Shown piece by piece: positions 55,931 to 64,000 of a DNA stretch of 64,000 nucleotides. The notes below the pieces were generated by a model that made no database searches, was not told the origin of the DNA, and saw only the letters and a list, made by a program, of their open reading frames with translations. The DNA is taken from the NCBI GenBank assembly GCA_949358305.1, contig OX442315.1, forward strand, positions 36,916,427 through 36,980,426, read 5' to 3'. The translations under genes and the position numbers were made by a program. How positions within the stretch are numbered: position 1 is the stretch's first letter; the number at the start of each line of letters is the position of its first letter. This DNA is from Strigamia acuminata. Taxonomy: Eukaryota; Arthropoda; Chilopoda; Geophilomorpha; Linotaeniidae.

Positions 55931-58900
55931 ATGGATTTCAAAGAGTTTATTATAGTTGTCATTTACTTTGCTGTTTCTAATGGAGGTAGGCTTTATTCAG
56001 TTATTTATTCATTTATTCATTTATTTATTTATTTATTTATTTATCTGGGGTCATTTTACGTATATTTTAGGTTTGAAATGTTTATAAATACAAATATTAG
56101 AAAAATTGATCTTTTATTTTGGATTTTTTGCTGAGTGGCATCACATTTCATGTGATTTTTCATCCAGTATTTGAAATGATAAGAAAATTCAACGTCCCTC
56201 GCTTTTTTAAAATTCATTTTAGTTCAGAGAAATTATAATACCAGAAATCTATTTTTTAAGCTCATATTTTATAGTTAGGAAAGCAAGAAACAGGATCATA
56301 TTTTTAGATTATTTCCAAAGCGATTCGTTGAAAGCAGTCAATTATCTTACTTATCTATTAACTTCATCTGGACTATGTTTGGTTTCCATGAACAGATTCC
56401 AATTTCTTAGGGCAAAGATGACTACAAGTGATTTTCTGTTGAAAAATGATATTAATTGGGATCATGTTATGACCTATTGACGTTGTTATTGGAATAATTT
56501 AGCCCTAATTGCGTAGTTGTTGAAATTAATAACTATGAAATTATAAATATTAATAAACGGAGGAGATCTAGTGATTTTTCACAAAGAGATATTCAACTTT
56601 CATTCAAATCATGCGATATATGTATTGAGTTTAGTTTTAAATATTCAATTGGGCTCAATTGGGACTGCTGGCAAACTGCAGATTGCCACATACACAGAAC
56701 AGCAATTCTGCAATATAAAACTTGATATAAATAACTCGGGATGAATTAAAAACCATCTATCTCAATGCGCACTTTCTATTTGATAATAATAAAGTGAGGC
56801 CTATGGTTTGATTAATTGTTTGTAGTTCAGAGCACATGCAGTGTCATTAAAATCAATTTTTTTAAATGAATTAAAGGGTTAATTATATGTTTGTGTTTAA
56901 TTTTACACAGGTCCTACATCTAGAAGTGAATCTTGCGCTACAAGATGTCAGAAAAATGAAAAGTTTAACTATGTTGTTGGAAACACTTACATCTATGCTT
57001 ATACAGCACAAACAGAAACGAACGTGGCAGGTTCTTCAAAGGATCTGACACAATTAAAAGTGAACGCTAAAGTTCACATTACTGCGGTTTCAGCATGCAA
57101 CATGGAATTAAAGGTTGTTACAAGGAATTCTATTAGATTTGACCACATATCTGCAATGACGTTGTTTGTAATTTGCAGCTTCGTGACATCAGTGTAGTCC
57201 AGTCGAATTCCAACAATGCAAAAGTGTTAACTCCTTCAAAGCAAGCTAATTTCAAAGAAGAGTTAGAAGCTTATCCAATGATGTTTGCATTTGTGGATGG
57301 ACTTGTAGAACATATTTGTCCCCAATCTGATGACTCAGCTTGGTCGGTCAACTTCAAAAGAGGATTTCTCACAACTTTACAGAATACCATGAAAAATCTG
57401 AATAGAAATGAAAAGACAGAAGAGGTAAGCTTCTTAAACAGCTAGCAATTTTAATAAATTCTTTGTTTGCATATACTTGTAAATAACCGTTTACAGGTTG
57501 ATGTATCTGGACAATGTCTTACCGATTATGTCATAAGCAAACGCGGCTGGTCATCAATCTTCATCACAAAGACAAAAGATCTGGATAGCTGCACGAAAAG
57601 AAGTGGAACAGAAAACATCGGCATTCAATTTGCACCTCATTTCTCCAATTTGGTAAGTTAACTTAAACAGAAAGGAACGGAGCGCTTGTTCGGCAAACGG
57701 GCGAACACGGCAAACACAAGAAAGCGGGTAAAATTCCAAACCTTGCTAATACAAGTTTAAAGAGGGAGTCATTTACAAGCTCGATTGACCCGCTTTTGGC
57801 TTATCAGCTTACTGGCAAACTCGAGCTAGCTTGGTAGCTATACTCTGGTTCGACTCAAGAGTATGCCCTTCTAAGAGCCGCATCACTGGTGTAGTGATCC
57901 ATAAATGTAGACCCAAACACCATAACAAACAATAGTTTTTTATTCATATGTCCATAGAACTTTATTTCTTACAAGGAAGTAACATTTATGTATAAAAATA
58001 ATCAAAATTATATCAACTTAAATGGTAATAACAATCACAAATCATAATAAAAATAAAAACTACTTCCCCTAGTGGTAGTAATACAAACTTGAGTTAGGAG
58101 TAATGCGGCTCTTAGAAGGGCATACTCTTGAGTCGAACCAGAGTATAGCTAGAAATTCCCGCCAAAATCTCCTCCAAGAATTTCCTCACGATTTTGATTG
58201 GCTGTCAAAGTCACATGACCAAAACACCAGCAAGCTTGAAGCTGGTAAATCAAACTCAGTTTGACCGGAACAGGTGAGTACAAGCTCGCTTCAAAACAAA
58301 GCTTTGAATAAAAAGGCAAGCTTGTGTTTGCTCAAGCGGACGAGTTTTTAGCCGCTTTTTCAAGTAAAAGCAAGCTTTTAAATTTTACCCGCTCCCTTGT
58401 GTTTCCACCTTTAGAGTCCTAATTTTTAATATTTTCAACCAGAAATAAATTTGGAGGCGAGAGTAAATACCATGAATATTCCTATAATCTTATACCTTGT
58501 GCACATTATTTTCATCTCTCATTATATTCACCAAGATATAAAGCAATGCTGTAGCGGCAATTACCCATATATCTTCGGCTTTTATTAAGACTACAGCATC
58601 GATTAAAAATCTGTAATGTATAATATTTCACAGGCAGCAAAACCTTTACCGGTATTGAAAAGCGAAGCTAAATGTGACCAAGTGATTGACACTGAAAGTC
58701 ACATTCTTCTCTCGGCAAAATGCATGGAAATCTACGTGCTCAGACCCTTTTCAAATGGCGCAGCTGGTGTTGTAACAACAACGAAGCAAGAAGTTAATTT
58801 TGTTGAGAGAAAAAGTGCAGAAAACTATAAAAGTTAGTATTGTATTGAATGATCTTTACGGAATTAAGTGCAACTTATCTCCCTTTCAGCATTGCCTCAA

Positions 58901-61900
58901 ACTATGAGAACTTCACTGCTTTTTGATCACCAAAAGGAAACAACAAAATTAGATGGCCACGTTGAGGAAGTCGAGACAACATTACAAGATATGTGTGTTT
59001 CCCAGACAATCACTCTACATACACCAACATTTTTTAGAAGTCTTGTAATCAAAATGAGACGGTTGGAAGAAGCACAACTTCTCAGTGTTTACAACCACAT
59101 TAATAGGATATGTCCAGGAAATGAAATTCTTGCAAAGTAATTCGCCATTCTCTCTTTGTAGGCTTAAGTTAAGAGTAAAAAAAACAACTTCTTTTGAACT
59201 TTTGTAGAAAGTTCTTCTTGGATGCCTTACACATGACAGTCACACCAGCATCTGCTGCTTTGATAATTCGATTAATTCAAAGTGATCACATCAGCAATGA
59301 AATGAAGGACTCCTGGCTTCTCACTTCAGCTTTTATACCATCTCCAACAAAAGAATTTGTTATGAAATTTGCAGTAAGTTTATATTTTTTTGTGATTGAC
59401 CATTGTATATTGATTATAAACTTAATTCTGTACAGGTACTTCTTGACGACAAAAAACCTAGAAAAAATACACTTTTGGGTCTTTCTGCACTGATTGACAC
59501 ATACTGCCACCAACCTTCCGTAGAATGTTCAAAAGACGAGGACTTACAAACGTTTTCTCAGAAGTTTGCCAATTATCTGAAAACCGGTTGCCAAGGTGAA
59601 AAGAATACTACAGAAAAGGTAAATGGAATGGTTTTACCCAAGTGTTTCTCAAACTGTGGGGCGCGAGCGGATTTTTGGTGGGGCACAATGGTGTTCAATC
59701 ACTTTGTCGCCCACAATTTTCGTCCTCAGATTTTTTTTTTCAATTTTTGCCAATTCCAATTCCAACTTACTGCCTGTAATTGATTGCAATACACTGCAGG
59801 CTAGCAAAAGCTACAAAATCCTTTAAAATCTTCACAAAAACCTCACAAATATCACTCAAAATCTATAAAAGCCATCCAAAATTCTCCAAAAACCAGTCAA
59901 AAATCCCAAAAATGGAGGTTTGTAGCTATTGTAATTTCCCAAAGTGATGAGTTTTGTAGGCTGGGAAAATAGTAACAATCTATTTCGTAGTTCATTTTGA
60001 AAAAATTTAATGCACCGATGACGAAGTGGGTCTTAAAAATGGGTCGCAATGCCAAAAAGTATGAGAACCCCTCGTGTACCACACGCTTATTGACCATTTT
60101 TCAATTATATTTATCTGGATTTTAGCCTCACATTTAGTGGCAATATGGTAACTAAAAAATAATGTTGATCACGCTACAATTTGGTTTTTGTTTTAGATAT
60201 TAATTGCTTTGAAGGCAATTGGAAATGTAGGATTTCTAACAAAAGCTGAAGAGAAGCTGAAGAGTTGCTACGTCAATTCCAAATCTGATGTTGCTGTTCG
60301 AGTGGCTGCAATTGATGCACTGCGTCGCTGGCCTTGCGATACACAGGTTTTACCACTCATTACGCTCGACTAGATGTATTACTTAGAGTTTATTTTCTAG
60401 CACAAGTCGTTAATCAGAATTCTAAACGACTATGAAGAAGATGTCGAAGTAAGACTGGCTTCCTACTTATCGCTAATGCGCTGTCCTTCTCGAGAAACGC
60501 TCGAATCAGTCCGCCGAATGTTGGAAACCGAACAAATCAATCAAGGTTAATAAAAAAAAATAATTTATCGTATTAATTCAAGTTTACAACTCCATTTTTA
60601 TCATCAACAGTCGGATCTTTCATCTGGACGCATCTTCTCAATCTCCAAAAAACAAACATGCCCTACAAAAGCCAAACTAAATCCATCGTTCAAAGTTTCG
60701 TTTTACGACAAAAATTCTCCACCGACGCACTCAAGTTCTCACGTGCTTACGAAAAGTCCTTCCATTCAGAAGCCTATCAGAGCGGACTGCACGGACAAGC
60801 AAATCTGGTGTTCACGCCCAAGTCGTACCTCCCTCGATCTCTAACGACGAATTTAACGGTCGAGCTTTTCGGTCGTGCCATCAATTTAATCGAAATTGGG
60901 GGTCGCATGGAAGGCTTTGAAGAGTGGATCGAATCATTTTTTGGCCCGAATGGATATTTTCCAGAAAGGACAGTTCAAGATGCATTGAAAACGATGCGAG
61001 GTCAAAGAGACGTCGACGATAAGCACATGGAAGAATTACACGATCAGTTTAAAGCTCAATCCGAATTCCCAGACCCTCGCGCCTCAACGTACATTCGAAT
61101 ATTTGGTAACGATATTTTTTTCCGTCAATACCAAGGCCAGAAAAACCTCGAGCACATCTTGTCCCGGCTGATGAAAGACGAGGAAACATCAATCACCGAA
61201 AGCTTCACATTTGTCGACACATCGCTCATAATCCCGACGCAAATTGGACTGCCCCTGAACCTCACCCTGAACGGCACGGCAATTATTCAACTGTTGATGA
61301 AAGGACACACGCACATTCGACAAATATTCAATCTGGATTGCGACGTCAATGGCTACATCAAACCCAGTGCTGCCATTCAAATAACAGGCTCAATGGGAGT
61401 CAGCACGCCGCATTTAACGTTAGGAGTGCAACTCGACGCCACATTGCACACATCGACTGCAATTTCGGGCAAACTTGTGTTAAAGGGTGGGCGCCTGGCT
61501 AACGTACAAATCGATGCTCCTGAAGACAGAGTGGACGTCATCAACATCAATAGTCAGCTCTACGTTATTGAAGGCGACGACGCGCCACGAGCGACACCGG
61601 AGTTTTCGGTTTCGAGAGTCGATTTTGAAGGTTGCTCCGGAACATTGACTCGAACTGTTTTTGGTCTTGATATTTGTGCTGCAATTTCCTACCCAAACGC
61701 TTCCGAGATGACAACCGCACCGGGGTTTCCATTGACTGGTCCTGCTTTGTTTTCGATTTACGTTGAAAAATCAGATCCGCTATTGACATCGTACAACTTC
61801 GAATATCAGTGGGAAGATAATAAGGTAGTTTAAAGTTTGAGTTTTCTCCAGACCGGGCATAAGCGGGTCTGGCATTACAAGTGCCCGGTCATCAGGGAAA

Positions 61901-64000
61901 CTCCGTCTAGACCGGGTGCCCCGTTTCACTTTGAAAACTTTGAAAACGCATTTTTCTGTCAGATCATTGCATCTTTGAGCGAATAATTCGTATTTATTAC
62001 CTAAGTACCCTGTCTAGAGGAGTTTTTAGCATTACCGGACATTGGGTCGCAGAGTTTTGCCGGTCTAGAGGTCAGGGCAAGGTCTAGAGCGAGGCTACCA
62101 CATCGTGTAAGAGTTTTAATATACTTAGAATTTAACGTTTTGTTTGAAGATTGGTGATCAGTTTATAAGAACTAAGCGGGTTTACTTGGATACACCAGGA
62201 GCATCTACAGATCGTCAATTTTTAGCAGAATTGGTTCTCGATGAACCGGGACAAACCATTAAAGCGAGTTTAAGAACACCGTTTACAAAGTTTGGATTGC
62301 AAGGTAAGTGCGGGCAAATTGTGATCGCTCTTACTAGAAATATTTATTCTAATACGTTAACAGGGAAGCTAGTGAATGAGGAAAACGAGAAGAGATTAGA
62401 TGGTACGATAACTGTGGACGATGTTGAGAAAATAGTCCTGGAAGCTGAGCTCAGAAAAGAAGAATATGGAGACACTCAGAGATACTCTCCTCGATTCCAT
62501 TTGCAATTACCTTACGTCACACCCATAGACTTGAAAGGCTATTTGACTATCCAAAATGGCATGAAAATTGCCCTGGATATGTCGTTGGAGAACCTAACGC
62601 TTCGTCCCATAACTGTAATAGGTATGTATTGGATTGTTCGTTTACTAGTGATGTTTGAGTTATTTTTTTTGTTTTTATATTTTTTTTGTATCAGGTGATA
62701 TGAACATTGCTAATAATTTATGCAATATCGATGTGACTTTAAAATCGTTTTTCATAACAACAAACGTAAAAGCCAATGTTCAAAGTGGGGAAAAACACAT
62801 GACGGGCAACGTTAATACCGAGTTTAGTTTATTGGAACGTTGGCATCGGCGATATGGCCTCAGTTTCAAATACAGAGACGAATCATCGTCATCGATAAGA
62901 AAACTCTTAGCTAGTGGAGAAATCCAGGGATCGGAATTCGAGCCTTTAGCCATTGCGTGGGAATTGCAACGTAGGAAAAACTATATCGAGAACCAATTGG
63001 ATTTCAAAGCGAACAGAAAGACGTTTACCACCAAGCAAGTTTTTACATACGGAAAAGGTTCGTTAAACTCGTCATATTACTCGATGGCATTTTAATTTCG
63101 TAATTTTCATCCTAGATTCAAAGAATAATGAGAAATATACAGCAACCTTGATTGCCAATTGTCCTTCGAGCAACTTTGATTGGACTTTGGCAGCAGTGCA
63201 TCAACGAAATTTCGGTGCAATGACGTCTTCGATTGAATTATACAAAGGCAAAACTGTTGTCGGCAAAATTCAAGCAAATGCGCACGCGCATTTGATACCT
63301 CTGATGAATTTGGGAGCGGAACTAAGCGTTCAGCTGTCCGGCTACGACGTCGCAGCTGCAGCAACTGTGAAACGATTGAATGCGAATGAATACGAAGGAA
63401 AAATGTACATCCAATTACAACCCGGAGAAAAGGCCCAAATAAACGCCAGATACCAAGATTACAGCACGTCCGAAAGCAGAAGACATTCGATCAAAATCGA
63501 CGCCACGTCTCCTTGGAGCGCAAAGTTTCTGCTCGAAAGCGACTTGGACACTAAAAATGGCGGATTTTCAACGAATAATGTACTCAACGTTAACGCTAAA
63601 AAATACATGCTAATGGTCGATTACGATCCAAAAAGCGACGAAGGACATCGATTGAAAACAGCCGCATTGATCGCCGGAAAGTCGTACGGCGGCGACGCCA
63701 GTTATCGGTCCACGGACGACACGACTGCAATTCGCATCAACTTAAAACGTTTTGGTTACCACCCGTTAAGCGTCAAACTGGAATTAACTCTTAGTGACTA
63801 CGATGTAATAGGAGACGCTAGGATTATTTGGACACCGGAAGAAGAAAGTGGTGTTCGAGTGGAATACAATAAGCGTGAAAATGGTTTCCGGATCGGTTTA
63901 AAGGTCGACGGTATTCACGGCACGCACGACACCACTTTTGAATCGAGTACCGAAGGGAGCGTCACCGGTTCGTCTATTTCGCACGAGTCGATTGCGAATT
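55931..64000 (+). CDS. Apolipophorin / apolipoprotein B-like large lipid transfer protein, 5' part (runs off the right edge)
   Basis: Fourteen exons with phase-consistent borders: 55931-55985, 56911-57113, 57179-57424, 57497-57652, 58634-58832, 58890-59136, 59208-59373, 59436-59618, 60197-60346, 60401-60545, 60611-61824, 62150-62621, 62695-63057 and 63116-64000 (open at the edge). They encode about 1,560 residues. The start ATG gives a signal peptide (MDFKEFIIVVIYFAVSNG). The N-terminal lipid-transfer module (vitellogenin_N/LPD_N) follows: KFNYVVGNTYIYAYTAQTET, then cysteines arranged as in apoB (VSGQCLTDYV, LDSC, SEAKCDQ, SAKCMEIYVLRPF), then a helical domain (LRRWPCDTQ, VRLASYLSLMRCP). From exon 11 the sequence is beta-rich (IRIFGNDIFFRQYQGQ), typical of apolipophorin II/I. 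Vitellogenin is less likely given the apoB-like pattern and no polyserine tract. The role is secreted haemolymph lipid transport. Donors after 57113, 60346 and 63057 are weak (GTTGTT, GTTTTA, GTTCGT). Confidence 0.9.
56000..56045. repeat. (TTTA)/(TTCA) microsatellite in the first apolipophorin intron
   Basis: About eleven tetranucleotide units, starting 14 bp after the donor of exon 1. Confidence 0.9.
57705..58415. mobile_element. Older imperfect inverted-repeat element in an apolipophorin intron, host of a nested MITE
   Basis: The left side (AAACACAAGAAAGCGGGTAAAATT near 57,710) recurs inverted on the right (near 58,410-58,385, AAACACAAGGGAGCGGGTAAAA). Further matches include CTTGCT and AAGCTCG-like motifs. 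It is interrupted by the perfect MITE at 57835-58151. It has no coding capacity. Exact ends and target duplication are not resolved. Confidence 0.5.
57835..58151. mobile_element. MITE (317 bp) with perfect 49-bp terminal inverted repeats
   Basis: Left 57835-57883 and right 58103-58151 are exact reverse complements over 49 bases (outer end TAGCTATACTCTGGTTCGAC). The outermost TAGCTA is itself a palindrome. It may be a duplicated target, or the target may be TA as in Tc1/mariner elements. The 219-bp interior is AT-rich without a frame. Perfect ends indicate recent insertion. Confidence 0.88.
59640..60080. mobile_element. Degraded hAT-like MITE in an apolipophorin intron
   Basis: The left end near 59,642 (AAGTGTTTCTCAAACTGTGGGG) resembles the inverted right end near 60,075 (GAGGGGTTCTCATACTTTTTGG). 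The opening GTTTCTCAA-CT is common in hAT non-autonomous elements. The flanking octamers match only partly. The interior holds an A-rich degenerate tandem repeat (59,815-59,920). Confidence 0.5.
61840..62110. repeat. CTAGACCGG-rich repeat in an apolipophorin intron
   Basis: Several copies of GTCTAGA/CCGGGTCT-like motifs occur in both orientations (near 61,845, 61,905, 62,010 and 62,065). They suggest a small inverted-repeat element in the intron between 61,824 and 62,150. Ends are unclear. Confidence 0.4.

Overview
The window is animal nuclear DNA: AT-rich, intron-bearing genes, large intergenic tracts and many transposons. The gene set (a dmrt99B/DMRTA-type factor, a TRPM channel, an apolipophorin-type large lipid transfer protein), the mostly short introns and the repeat types suggest an arthropod, perhaps a crustacean; this assignment is inference. 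Exon borders below were read by hand from splice signals and reading-frame phase.

Layout. 1-2.1 kb: an acidic open frame running off the left edge, followed by a CCAAT/TATA/AATAAA cluster, probably part of a retroelement. 3.9-10.8 kb, minus strand: a two-exon dmrt99B-like gene with a DM domain in exon 1, a DMA domain in exon 2 and a 5.1-kb intron. 13.0-17.1 kb: a decayed Ty3/gypsy element (minus), itself split by a MITE. 18.1-19.1 kb: a 21-bp minisatellite with higher-order blocks. 19-31 kb: gene-poor, with two MITEs that have recognisable target duplications. 31.4-45.1 kb, plus strand: a TRPM channel gene of about 30 coding exons ending in a NUDT9-like domain. It has two phase-matched alternative exons for the S6 helix, two consecutive 21-nt microexons and an apparent one-base frameshift. 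45.7-46.7 kb: remains of a second gypsy copy (minus). 46,966-54,645: a very young LTR retrotransposon with 1,876-bp LTRs that encodes only Gag and no polymerase. 55.9-64.0 kb, plus strand: the 5' part of an apolipophorin/apoB-like gene (14 exons seen, running off the right edge), with MITEs in its introns.

The three host genes have no evident functional link: a developmental transcription factor, a probable ADP-ribose-regulated cation channel and a secreted lipid carrier. The most unusual items are the alternative S6 exons of the TRPM gene, its Nudix box without catalytic residues, and the intact gag-only retrotransposon with a long, hairpin-rich LTR.
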